Assembly: GCF_029784155.1 (NCBI RefSeq)
Contig: NC_073692.1
Location: 317,220,105-317,284,104 of the forward strand
Direction of reading: 5' to 3'
DNA length: 64,000 nucleotides
Source: Uranotaenia lowii
Lineage: Eukaryota > Arthropoda > Insecta > Diptera > Culicidae
Shown here: positions 11,430 through 21,245 of the stretch, piece by piece
Numbering within the stretch: the stretch's first letter is position 1
How the letters are laid out: every line of letters starts with the position of its first letter
Translations under genes and position numbers: made by a program
Notes under the pieces: model-generated
What the model saw: only the letters and a program-made list of their open reading frames with translations
The model's database searches: none
Told to the model about the DNA's origin: nothing

Positions 11430-12606
11430 ATGCCGTCCAAGGAAGAAGAGCAGCGTAACAAAATTTTTCTCGCGCATCGCGAAAATCCGAGCTACTCGCA
11501 CGCAAAGCTGGCAAAATCGCTAAAAGTTGCCAAATCAACCGTTACAAATGTAATTAAAGTGTTTGGGGAACCTCTCTCTCCGAGATGCCGCAAATAAGCT
11601 GGGTGTATCGTCTACAACCGTGCATCGAGCCAAAAAACAAGCCGGACTATCGGCTTACAAGAAGGTAGTGACTCCAAATTGCGATGATAAACAAAATACG
11701 ACGGCCAAAGCGCGATCCCGGAGGTTGTACACGACGATGCTGACGAAGTTTGACTGCGTTGTAATGGACGACGAAACCTACATCAAAGCCGACTACAAGC
11801 AGCTTCCGGGACAGGAGTTTTATACGGCAAAAGGAAGGGGAAAGGTAGCAGATGTAAGGTGTTGATTTGTCCTGCATTACCTAAATAATAACTTGTGTCA
11901 TTTACATTCGCTTACCCCTCGACAATATGGGATAAGCTTCTGCGAATCACCGTTAGTCTCTTTCTCTCTTCCTTTCTATCACGCTCACACTCGAAAAGCT
12001 CAGGCTTTCGCCATTCGCATACGTCCAGTGTTCCAAGCAAGTGTTCCGATCTTCAGCGGATACTAATATCCGGTAGGTACTTAGGATTGGGAAAATAAGT
12101 AACCGGAGATTTTCCGTATGACCGCGAACTAGTATTTAACAGCAGATATTTTCAAGCACATGAAACTGTCAAAGTTCGCAAAGAAATACCTGGTTTGGCA
12201 AGCCATCCGTACCTGTGGCTTGAAAAGCAACATTTTAATAGCTTCCGGGATTGTCAACCAAGAAATTTACGTGAAAGAGTGTTTGAATAAACGTCTGCTG
12301 CCTTTCCTGAAGAAACACTGCCATAACGGTAAAAAGGCCATGGAGTGGTACGCCGCCAACAACGTGCAGGTGGTTCCCAAGGGCAAGAACCCTCCCAACA
12401 CGCCAGAGCTCCGCCCAATTGAGAAATACTGGGCTATTGTCAAGCGGAACCTAAAGAAGACCAAAAAAACTGCTAAGGACGAGCAGCAGTTTAAGGCAAA
12501 CTGGCTTTCTGCGGCGAAGAAGTTGGACGAGGTGGCTGTACAAAATCTGATGGTAGGGGTTAAGCTTAAGGTCCGGCAATTCGGATTTGGAAAAGCGGAA
12601 GCCTAA
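11430..12606 (+). pseudogene. Mariner (DD37E-type) transposase, broken
   Basis: The start ATG at 11430 opens an N-terminal helix-turn-helix (HAKLAKSLKVAKSTVTNVIK). The frame then shifts near 11565-11590 into a second segment (RDAANKLGVSSTTVHRA), followed by a catalytic region with VVMDDETYIK, the probable first Asp. A 287-bp insertion (11854-12140) splits the gene. The frame resumes with ADIFKHMKLSKFAKKYLVWQ and ends at 12606 after ELRPIEKYW, whose Glu fits the E of DD37E. The segment that should carry the second Asp (a WPDLAS-like motif before CHNGKKAMEWY) is deleted. Frameshift, insertion and missing catalytic residue make it non-functional. It would once have catalysed cut-and-paste transposition at TA sites. 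Confidence 0.85.
11854..12140. mobile_element. 287-bp insertion inside mariner transposase, 7-bp TSD
   Basis: AGCAGAT is present on both sides (11847-11853 and 12141-12147). Removing 11854-12147 restores a continuous transposase frame (AD followed by IFKHM). The inserted DNA starts GTAAGGTG and ends TATTTAAC, has a CT-rich middle, and matches no family I recognise. A short unidentified transposable element is the simplest reading. Confidence 0.65.
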
Positions 12607-12733
12607 CTGAATATTTTTCCTGAATCTTATACGAATTGAACTTGAAAAAGAAATTTAATTTGATATTTTAAATAAACGATTTCACCGATTTACACGCGTT
12701 TTTCCTTGACCAAATTTTGACCGTATCACCCTT

Positions 12734-13155
12734 TATTGTGTAATGGCTTCTACCCAATATTCATTGCAGGGGTGCCATTCGAAATGATGTGAAAAAAATT
12801 AAATTAAATTATTCAATTTTCAAATTGACGCAACTTTCTATTGATGCATTTTTGAGGGGCATAGTTGTTCTTTGAATCTTCAGCAACAAGATTAAGCTTG
12901 AAGAATTTGAGTCTATCTAGTGAAACAGTGAGGCTGTAGAATTTTTCGAACAAAGAAGTCACTTTTTCTATACTAATTTCCATACGAACTTTGATATTTT
13001 TGCTACAGCCCTTTGCAAATCCACAAAATATAGCACTATTGTTATGGCACCCAAAAGGAACTCAAAGCCGTGCGATTCTTTATTTAGTTTGATTTTTATC
13101 AGTTTAATGTATCATTTATCAAATCACTCGAATTTAAGAAATTCTTATAAAGTAC
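12734..13155. other. AT-rich spacer, nothing recognised
   Basis: No coding frame, repeat boundary or RNA gene could be recognised in this stretch between the mariner and the next inverted-repeat element. Confidence 0.4.
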
Positions 13156-13496
13156 TTTATGAAAATTATTTTATCGGCTATATCGGTGAAATTTTATTTT
13201 CTTTGAGAAAGAATATTTAAGAACTGAAAGATTATAGACGGATAGATGATTAGAATAAGGTGAAATATCTTGAAAATGAGTGAATGAGTACCTAATTTTA
13301 ATTTGAAAAACTTTTCTTCACATTTCATCATTTTGTTCCTCATGGGCCTACTACTTTGCAGTGGTAGATACAGATAAAGTTGTAGCTACCACCACACAAT
13401 AGTAGGCCTAGCGTGGTTTGCCTTACAAAAGGAAAACTTGCAGTGGGAACGAACACAAAATTTCACCGATATAGCCGATAAAATATTTTTCATAAA
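13156..13496. mobile_element. Small inverted-repeat element (MITE-like)
   Basis: Arms of about 40 bp at 13156-13198 and 13456-13496 are inverted copies (left end TTTATGAAAAT, right end ATTTTTCATAAA, sharing a TATCGGCTATATCGG core). A second, smaller imperfect palindrome lies in the middle (13345-13408). No TSD could be identified and the family is unknown. Confidence 0.6.
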
Positions 13497-14204
13497 ATAA
13501 AATTCACGATGATTAACTCTTCATTTGTTATTAAGTATTTCAGTAATAAGTGCATGAACAAGTTTTCAATTGCTGTCTTATTTGCTAAAATCAATGAACG
13601 ACGAAGTATGTTTCTGGATTTTTTAGGTAAAAATTTGGGGTGCATTTTATACAAGGTTCTTTTTTTATTAGTTGATCACCCAGGTGGTAAACCCTTTTTA
13701 CGGATTGCAATCCAAGGTACGGCGAGCCACCGCGTCCTCCCAGTTTGCTACTCTGGGTCCATGGGTGCAATTAGTGACTCATGATACTATGTACCCCTAC
13801 ACCATAAAGTCCACCAGGGGCCTCTGGCCATATTTCCCAACCGGACCTGCAACAAAGGCTATACCCACGATGGGAAGACCATACTCGCACAAAAGCGCTC
13901 CACGTTAATACTCGTTTATACCTACTACACCAGCAATCGTCATTCACTCTGTTCTCACGATTCACGACTCACGGGTTGGCAGTCCGTTCGCCGCTACTCG
14001 TGACTCGAGTCCCACATTCAGCCTCTTGCCACAATTCGAGACGTCTTGACCCGCCTCTCCTCGTGACTCGAAACCCTCTCACGCTCATCCTCTTGACCAA
14101 ATTTGAGACGTCTATACCCGCCTCTCCTCGTGTCTTGAGGGCCCTCTATCAATCCGTCCCTTGACCCAATTCGAGACGAGAACAACCCGCCTCTCCTCGG
14201 GTCT

Positions 14205-14480
14205 GGAGACTTTAATGCTTGGGCGGTTTACTGAGGTAGTAGGTGCAACAACCCTAGAGGCCACAGCTTACTAGAGGCCTTCGCAAGACTGGAAGTTGGG
14301 CTAGACTGGGGTCACTGGAGCTACCAGCACCTGTCGCAAGCATGGAATACCAGACAGAACTTCAGTGATTGATATCACCTTTGCGAGCTTATAATTTTAA
14401 GCTGATATGAACTGGAGGGTGTGTGACAACTACACGCACGGTGATCATCAGGCGATACGCTATAGAGTAGGAGCCCGAAA
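14205..14480 (+). pseudogene. R1-like endonuclease domain remnant
   Basis: A frame starting at about 14202 reads SGDFNAWAVY, then a stop, then GHSLLEAFARLEVGLDWGHW. After further frame changes come SVIDITFAS and the block WRVCDNYTHGDHQAIRYRVG. GDFNAWA, SVIDxTF and SDHQAI-like blocks are conserved motifs of the APE-type endonuclease of the R1/jockey superfamily, which nicks target DNA for reverse transcription. Several stops and frameshifts make it inactive. Confidence 0.75.
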
Positions 14481-14691
14481 CTCGGCAGTTGTAGACAACC
14501 GGTGGTCCATGAGCGAAGATGGAAGATCAAAGTTTTTGATAAGGAAGCCTGCGCCAAAGCTATGAACATAGAGGAAGCATCGCAGGTCCATAGTGCTGGG
14601 CAGGTTACGAAAATTATGGTAGCGGTGTGTGACGTGACCATGCTCAGAAGGAGTACACCCAAGTGATGGCGATGACCAGCTCACTGGTGGA

Positions 14692-16019
14692 CAAGCATGG
14701 AAAAAATCGGATCGAAGTACATTCAATCTGCAATCCGTGGTGAACACATTCAATTCTAACTGCCAATCGAAGCAATCGGGAAAGGAAAAAGTTCACACAC
14801 CAGAATGAACACTAACGATTGCAATCCCGAATGAATGAACTTTTAATACGTTCGGGTGAACGAAACGAAGTCCGAAACATTCGCCGTGTTCAATTGGATC
14901 GTTTTTTTATTTTCACCACGACGTTCGCAAATGATTGTCGAAACACAATCGCCAAACGATTGTAAGATTGCATTCGCGAATGTTTCCGGTGATGATTTTC
15001 CGGTGCGGAATTCGCTTTTATGTCCCAATGGGATACGAACGCGAAACATACGTATTAGGCTTAGCGTTTTTATAGTTATTTCAATTAACAATAAAAATTT
15101 AAAAAAAAATTCGAGCGAATACCTCACAATTTTTTATTTCCTTCCGAAAACCAATTCAAACAAAACAAAACGCCTTCAAGTAGGCAAGCACGTAATCGCC
15201 TAGATGTAGGCAGATATTTGAGTGCTATGTCGGCTTACAATATTTATGTGTGGGATTTTATAACTTTTATGTGACGCATATAAAAGTTTTAATTTTGTAT
15301 TCTGTATTCTTGCAATCTCAACATAATTAAATGATTATTTGGCAATTTTGGTTAAAAAAATGTCCCAGTAGCCAAAAGCTAAATCTCTAGGCTTCGTAAA
15401 CAAGAGTGGACATTTTCAAACCCCCCTTTGTCAGTTTAGTTATCTACGCAATGTGTAAAGGTGCTGAATGTTCTTATTCGAGCAGAAATTAAAATAAAAT
15501 CATGAGAAAACAAACCGTCAGCGAGCGCGGGGGCTATAACACGCACAAAATTAGCCGAAAAACAAGCACCGGATGGTGCAATCCTTTACCGGTTACAGAA
15601 ACATTTGCGAATGCAATCGTGCAATCGTTTGGCGATTGTGTTTCGACAATCATTTGCGAATCAATTCACCCAACGAACGTCCCCAGCAAGAAAAATATTC
15701 ATTACCGTTCATTTTCCGCTTCGCAGCGAAATAAATCCGAAGCGGCCCGCCTCGAATTTATTTCGCTGCGAAGCGAAAAATGAATTTAAAAATCACTGGG
15801 TCGTGGTGAAAATAAAAAACGATCCAGTTAACTGCGGCAAACGTTTCGGCCATCGGTTCGTTCACCCGAACGTATTTAAAAGTTCATTCATTCGGATTGC
15901 CAATCCGACCAATCAGCGGTCGTCTGTTCACGCTCGCATCGCCGATACTATCATCGTGAACGGAGCGGTGATTGAGAATCATTAGCGTTCATGCTGGTGA
16001 ATGAATTTTTCCATCCTTG
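14692..16019. mobile_element. hAT-like element with long inverted repeats, 8-bp TSD CTGGTGGA
   Basis: CTGGTGGA is duplicated at 14684-14691 and 16020-16027. The ends read CAAGCATGGAAAAA and the complement of CAAGGATGGAAAAAT. Long subterminal inverted arms (about 14692-14992 and 15598-16019) share many blocks, for example TTCGCAAATGATTGTCGAAA against its complement. The central AT-rich part has no transposase. A separate hairpin lies at 15711-15781. It is inserted in the post-endonuclease segment of the R1-like element, and the open frames over it are chance. Confidence 0.85.
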
Positions 16020-16027
16020 CTGGTGGA

Positions 16028-16992
16028 CCTTAGAAATTACTAAGGTTCGTGCTAGCTGTCAGGCGTCGAATTCAACGAGCGAGAAACGATGCCGACAGAG
16101 AAATGAGAGGTGCCAATTATCGCAAAGCCAGGGTGGCACTCAAGCGAGCTATTAAAACAAGCAAACAGAACTGTTACATAGCGTTAAGCAAGAGTGTAGA
16201 TGGTAGCCCATGGGGCCAAGCCTTTAGAGTTGAACTGGCGAGATTCGGTGGCCCAGGGTCGTTTAAGAAGATCGTTGCACATCTTTTCTCGCAGCATGGC
16301 CAGAGGCAGTGGCTAGTAACCACGTACGACGATGGAGTCCACGATATCGAGCCAGTAACGAACGAGGAATTTGTGGCTATCGCTCAAAAAATTGCTGTGT
16401 GCAGAATAGTGCAACAAAAGCGTCTCGGCAAGGAAACTTACCCCAGCCTGTGGAAAACGGCAAAGTTGGTGCTATTACCGAAGCAGGATAAATCTCCAGG
16501 ACATTTAGCATCATGCAGACCCATTTGTCTGCTGGATACCCTTTGTAAACTGCTGGAGAGGATAATATTCAACAGACTTACTATCTACACAGAAGGTGAA
16601 AGTGGACTGTCGGACAGACAGTTTGATTTTCGGAAAGGAAGACTTACGGTGGACGCTCTTAAGAACGGTGACAGAGAACGCGAAGCGCGCCTATCAAAAT
16701 AAGCGGACAGATGTTGCTGCCAAAGAGCTTCACAGGATACTTGTTCTCAATACCTTCTCCACCGCCATTGTATCGAAATGGAGAAGTAGATTTCTGCATG
16801 ACGCAGTTCTTGACTGGTCACCGATGATTTATGCAGTACCACCATTCGGTAGGACATGTGGCTTCGCCATCCTGCCCAAAAACCCCAGAGCACGTAGTGT
16901 TGAACTGTCCAAGATTCGAAAAGGTGCGCATTAACATGCTTGCCGCCTGTGAACCTGACACGACAGCCGACAACATTGTGCGGAGGATGTGT
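16028..16992 (+). pseudogene. R1-like LINE ORF2 remnant (RT N-terminus and C-terminal tail)
   Basis: An open frame (16049-16702) reads RKARVALKRAIKTSKQNCY, then VDGSPWGQAFRV, SLWKTAKLVLLPKQDKSPG, ASCRPICLLDTLCKLLERII and LSDRQFDFRKGRLTVDA. These are the conserved N-terminal blocks of R1-clade reverse transcriptases. The catalytic palm that should follow is missing. Instead, from about 16745, another frame holds the distal tail with CPKTPEHVVLNCPRF, a Cys/His-type C-terminal motif. An internal deletion therefore joined the RT fingers to the tail. The tail continues across the RTE insertion at 19894-19950. Confidence 0.8.
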
Positions 16993-17030
16993 TATTTTAT
17001 TTATTGGTTTTATTTACATAGTATTCCGTA

Positions 17031-17405
17031 TCACGACATAACTTGACGAACATAATTCCTAAAATTCACTCGGTCCATGGCAACCGTTCTCCAATTCCTC
17101 GGGCACCCCACGTTCACCAGATCACGCTCCACTTGGTCTAACCACCTCGCTCGTTGCGCCCCCGCTCATCTTGTTCCCACCGGATTCGTAGCGAACACCT
17201 GTTTTGCAGGACAGTCGTCCGGCATTCTCGCAACATGTCCCGCCCAGCGTATCCGGCCAGCTTTCACTACCTTCTGAAAAATGGGTTCGCCGTAGAGTCG
17301 CGCGAGCTCGTGGTTCATCCTTCGCCTCCACACTCCGTTCTCCTGTACGCCGCCAAAGATGGTTCTTAACACTCGTCGCTCGAATACCCCGAGTGTACGC
17401 AGGTC
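17031..17405 (-). pseudogene. RTE-like ORF C-terminus after nonsense codons
   Basis: This continues the RT ORF in the same frame: DLRTLGVFERRVLRTIFGGV, then RIRWAGHVARMPDDCPAKQV. A second nonsense codon lies at 17166-17168, where the other copy has CGA (a CpG-type change). The frame then runs to the natural stop at 17031-17033. Apart from these changes it is nearly identical to 115-480. Confidence 0.8.
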
Positions 17406-18326
17406 CTACTCGAGCAATATCCATGTCTCGTGCCCGTAGAGAACAACCGGTCTAATAAGCGTCATATACAAGTTACACTTCGTACGAGGGCTAAGTATTC
17501 TCGACCGCAGTTGCTTGTGGAGTCCATAGTAGGCACGACTTCCGCTGATAATTCGCCTCCGGATCTCACGGCTGGTGTCATTGTCTGCGGTCACCAGTGA
17601 GCCGAGATAGACAAAGTCTTCGACTATCTCCAGCTCGTCGCCGTCGATCGTGACCTTGTTATTACTGGACAAGCGGGTTCGGTCGGTCTCGGATCCGCAG
17701 GCAAGCATGTACTTCGTCTTGGACGTATTTATCATCAATCCAATCCTTCCTGCTTCGCGTTTCAGTTTGCGGTAGATCTCCTCCACCGCCGCAGATGATC
17801 TGCCGACTATATCAATGTTGGATCTGTTGAAAATCGTGCCCCGCATTTCGCCCACCGCTCGTCGAATAACACCTTCTAGCAGCACGTTGAACATCATGCA
17901 GGATAGACCATCACCTTGTCGAAGCCCCCTGCGCGATTCGAATGAACTCGACAATTCACCCGAAATCCGCACACAGCACTGCGTTCCATCCATCGTCGCA
18001 CTGATCAAGGCGATCAGTCTGGTCAGCTTCCCGGAAAAGCCGTTCTCGTCCATGATTTTCCATAGCTCGTTACGGTCGATCGTATCGTATACTGCTTTGA
18101 AGTCGATGAATAGATGGTGCGTAGGGATTTGGTGTTCCCGGCATTTTTGGAGGATTTGCCGTAATGTGAATATCTGGTCCGTCGTAGACCGTCCCTCCAT
18201 AAAGCCGGCCTGATGACTTCTTACGAATCTGTTTGCTTGTGGCGTTAAGCGGCGGAGTAGGATTCGGGACAACACTTTGTAGGCGGCATTGAGGACAGTG
18301 ATCGCTCGGTAGTTCTCACAGTCCAA
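17406..18326 (-). pseudogene. RTE-like reverse transcriptase domain, catalytically dead
   Basis: The frame reads ENYRAITVLNAAYKVLSRIL, HQAGFMEGRSTTDQIFTLRQ, LFIDFKAVYDTIDRNELW and RRGLRQGDGLSCMMFNVLLE, matching RT fingers and palm blocks (GxRS, DFKxAYD, RQGDxLS). The catalytic FADD/YADD box expected before IDIVGRS is replaced by TIFNRSN, probably through a small deletion, so polymerase activity is lost. The frame ends at a nonsense codon (17406-17408) that is GAG in the copy at 115-822. Confidence 0.88.
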
Positions 18327-18838
18327 TTTGTCGCCCTTCTTGTAGATGGGGCATATTACCCCCTACTTCCACTCCTCCGGTAGCTGTTCTATGTCCCAGA
18401 TCCGGACTATCAACCGGTGTAGGCAATCGGTCAACTTGTCCGGGCCCATTTTGAAGAGTTCAGCTGCGATGCCATCCTTCCCAGCCGACTTGTTTCTATT
18501 CAGCTGGCGAATGGCTTCCTTAACTTCACTCATCGTTGGGAGTGGCTACTCTTCGTCGTTGGCTACGCCGGCGATGTACCTTCCCCCACCGTCTTGACCT
18601 CCTGCGTGTGCGCCGTTCAGGTGTTCATCGAAGTGCTGCTTCCACCTTTTGATCACCTCACGATTGTCCGTCAGGACACCCTCGTCCTTATCCCGGCACA
18701 TTTCGGCTTGCGGCACGAAGCCTTTGCGGGATGCGTTGAGTTTCTGATAGAACTTTCGTGTTTCTTGCGAACGATGCAGCTGCTCTAGCTCCTCGAGCTC
18801 CTCCAGGTCGAGCTCCTCAAAACGTGGTCGATCTGTGA

Positions 18839-19414
18839 TTACGTTTGGTACGGTGATCTCCAGGTGTACTTGTGTGGGAGGCGGTGCTGAAAAAAGGTAC
18901 TACGTACGGCCATTCGTTTGGAGGCGGCGAAATCAATAAGTCTGAGGCCGTTTTCGTTGTTCAGCTGGTGCGCACTGAACCTTCCAATTGTCGGTTTGAA
19001 TTCCTCCTCCTGGCCGACTTGAGCATTGAAATCCCCGATGACGATCTTGATATCATGTTTTGGGCAACGGTCGTATTCACGCTCCAGCTGCGCGTAAAAT
19101 TCGTCTTTGTCGTCACCGATACTTCCGAGGTGAGGGCTGTGCACGTTGATGATGCTGATGTTGAAGAACCGGCCCTTGATTCTCAACCGGCCCATTCGTG
19201 AGCTGATCGGCCACCACCCGATCACGTGCTTTTGCATCTTTCCCATCACTATAAAAGCTGTTCCAAGCTCGTGTGTGTTGCCGCAGCTCTGGTAGATGGC
19301 ACGACCATCTGGGTACGTTCGTACCGTGGAGCCCTTCCAGCATACCTCCTGCAGCGCTACGATGTCGAATTTGCGGCTCTTCAATTCGTTGGAGAGCACG
19401 TGGGTACTGCCCAC
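18839..19414 (-). pseudogene. RTE-like APE endonuclease domain
   Basis: The frame reads LKSRKFDIVALQEVCWKG, GRLRIKGRFFNISIINVHSP, DDKDEFYAQLEREYDRCPKH and DIKIVIGDFNAQVGQ. These contain the QE, NVHSP and GDFNAQVG motifs of the apurinic-like endonuclease that nicks target DNA. A TWN motif that should start the domain is found just upstream in another frame (about 19450), and the frame ends in a stop at 18839 before the linker, so frameshifts have broken the ORF. The upstream segment 19420-19860 is open but unrecognised and probably belongs to the 5' part of the same element. Confidence 0.85.
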
Positions 19415-19893
19415 AAAATTTAAAGATCGGCAGTTTCATGTTCCAAGTTTCCAATCGCTAGTCTCTTTTCGTCGTGTGGGTCTTTGACGATTTCCATCCG
19501 AAATTTGTTGTTCGTTGTTCGTTGCTTATTTTTTTTTGTAGTCACGGGCTCGCAAGGCCCGCAGCTAACCCCACTATCTCGCAGGAGGACCGTCGTGAGG
19601 TTGCTGTTTTGGGTCCCGAACACCACCAGGACGTTGTTGCACTCCACACGCCGCCCCTGACATGGAGAACAGACGCGTACGAAGCCCCCTAACTCAGTCT
19701 GCATGCGACCAAAGCATCCACTGGGGTTGGGTACCCGATCTCCGCTAAGGTTGCTCGCACCCCAGCTAGCAAAACGGGGAGATAGAGAATCGGAGTTGCA
19801 GACAAGAGGTGATATGACCACTACCCGAAGGTTGGGTGTATGGGGTCTCGAGTTACACATTGTCTACCGTTCACTAGCCTAGCAGCGATGTGT

Positions 19894-19950
19894 GATGATG
19901 CCAATACTTGGAGTTGGAGCCAGCACCAGTCCGCGACCATTGTAGGATGA
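19894..19950 (+). pseudogene. Distal end of R1-like ORF2 tail
   Basis: It reads DDANTWSWSQHQSATIVG and then a stop at 19948-19950, in frame with NIVRRMC before the RTE insertion. It is the displaced C-terminal end of the R1-like ORF2. Confidence 0.6.
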
Positions 19951-20639
19951 CTTTTTTGTCGGGGAGCATCTAAGTAGAGTGTATTCGAAACTAGCAGTAA
20001 GTCATACAAAGATAAGACTTTACCTTCTGCGTATGCCGAGCTGCTTGATACGTAACGTACGTGTGTAGGATATCTCCACCGTATCCGAATAGAACGCGCC
20101 CTCTGCGACGGAGGCTGCGGGGATAAGACATGACCTATTCCGCAGTCGAAATCATAGGGGGAAGAGTATTTACGCTGCGGAATACTTTTGGATAGAGTTA
20201 CTTCACGTCGTCCTTGGGTGAGTCATTCATGTCGGTGTAGAAAGACGTCTTCGCCGGGAATCGTCTGTGTAGTTTTGTAAAGCCCCGGACGTGTGCAGTG
20301 AAAGGCGCGTGTTCAGGATAATCTTCTCTTGATCGGTACACGGACGGGCAAAGAGGAGTGGGCCCCGTGTCAAACCAAGCGGAGCCAAGACTTCGAGTCG
20401 TTAGAGGAGAGGCCGCTGGTCTCTAGCAGTGGACTCGAACAAAAGCGGAGCGCACGATAGTCGTGGTAACCATTCGAGCTTCGAGTTACGAGTAAAGGCC
20501 GAACCTCAAGTCGTCAGAAAAGAGGTCCTAAGTCTTGAATCATAAAAAGAGGCAGGGTATATATGCTGAAGTTTTGCTTTGAAACCGAGTAAGCCGATGA
20601 GCGCAGAAGCGTGGACTTGGTCTCCCATCAAGGGTACCT

Positions 20640-20835
20640 ACAGCCTTCGATGCAGGTCCGGATGGGAATTAAGCCAGAGGCCACAGGTGGTCTTTATGGT
20701 GTAGGGGTATTTATTATCTAGAGTCGACCAATTGCACCCATGGACCCAGAGTAGCATACTGGAGAGATGTGGTGGCTCGCTGTACCTTGTGAAGCAATCC
20801 GTGAAAAGCATTAGATAGCCCACCAAATAACCGAA
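20640..20835 (-). mobile_element. Inverted copy of the R1-like 5' region
   Basis: Read on the minus strand, this matches 13675-13870 on the plus strand over about 195 bp (shared blocks include TGGGTCCATGGGTGCAATT and ACCCCTACACCATAAAG). The minus-strand sequence down to about 19951 probably continues the same 5' region, since it contains similar ACTCGAAG and CTCTCCTC motifs, but homology there is weak. Coding potential is uncertain. Confidence 0.6.
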
Positions 20836-21245
20836 GTTCTACTCGTGACAAACAAAAGAGATGTGTCACACATGGAGATTACTGTTGGAGGACACACGAC
20901 ATCTCCTAAACAGCAGCTGAAGTACCTTTGAGTAACGGTCGACAACCGCTTAAGGTTTGGTGCGCATGTCATGGATTATGCCGAACTGTCAAGGTTCAAA
21001 AAGTAGCAAGAGACGGCCTGGAGACGGAGTACACGTCGACTGATAGCCATGCTCAGCAGATGCAGTTTTTGGTATCGCGGGCATGTTTCTCATCGGCATT
21101 ACTCTGGCGGAGGATAACGAAGGATGTTACGAATTAAGAGCTGTTAGAGGAGTGCGTAAAGATCAACGAGCAGCGTCAATGCTTAAGTGGCAGGGGCAAT
21201 GGGTCATGGCTGAAATACTTTCATTGGTTTATGCTTATCAGGTTT
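20826..21245 (+). pseudogene. R1-like RT thumb fragment
   Basis: The frame around 20835 reads EVLLVTNKRDVSHMEITVGG, KQQLKYL, a stop, VTVDNRLRFGAHV. After a frame change, from about 21083, it reads GITLAEDNEGCYELRAVRGV and QRAASMLKWQGQW. LKYLGVxIDxRLxF and ESMLKWQxxW-type blocks are typical of the R1-clade RT thumb and post-RT region. It is plus strand while the adjoining 20640-20835 piece is minus strand, so an inversion or two insertions meet at about 20830. Stops and frameshifts make it inactive. Confidence 0.7.

Larger units (their letters stand above)
11292..12733 (+). mobile_element. ITmD37E-like mariner/Tc1 transposon (defective)
   Basis: The inverted termini read AGGGTGATACGGTCAAAATT at the left end and its complement at the right end. 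TA dinucleotides flank the element (11290-11291 and 12734-12735), as expected for the IS630-Tc1-mariner superfamily. The interior encodes a broken transposase, itself interrupted by a 287-bp insertion. Termini and the protein C-terminus resemble the mosquito ITmD37E group from general knowledge. Confidence 0.85.
16993..19886 (-). mobile_element. RTE-like LINE, near full length, 7-bp TSD GATGTGT
   Basis: A 2.9-kb minus-strand LINE interrupts the R1-like tail. GATGTGT occurs at 16986-16992 and 19887-19893. Joining 16992 to 19894 gives a continuous R1-like reading, RRMCDDANTW, which supports the boundaries. The short 3' tail is at about 16993-17020. In order on the minus strand come a 5' open segment (19860-19420), endonuclease (19414-18839), linker, RT (18326-17406) and C-terminus (to 17031). 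No second strong ORF is seen. Confidence 0.85.
13675..19950 (+). mobile_element. R1-like non-LTR retrotransposon, degenerate and twice interrupted
   Basis: GC-richer sequence from about 13675 contains pieces of one plus-strand LINE in the expected order. These are a 5' region with degenerate 66-70 bp tandem repeats (about 13990-14200), an endonuclease (14205-14480), the post-endonuclease segment, the N-terminal RT region (16028-16700) and a C-terminal Cys-containing tail (16831-16992, continuing at 19894-19950). A hAT-like element (14692-16019) and an RTE copy (16993-19886) were inserted with intact TSDs. Most of the RT palm and thumb is deleted near 16700. The R1-type assignment rests on protein resemblance alone. 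Confidence 0.7.

Noticed and set aside
14856..15985. Several open frames of 93-126 codons
   Set aside because: They lie in the inverted arms of the hAT-like element, on both strands, with no protein motif.
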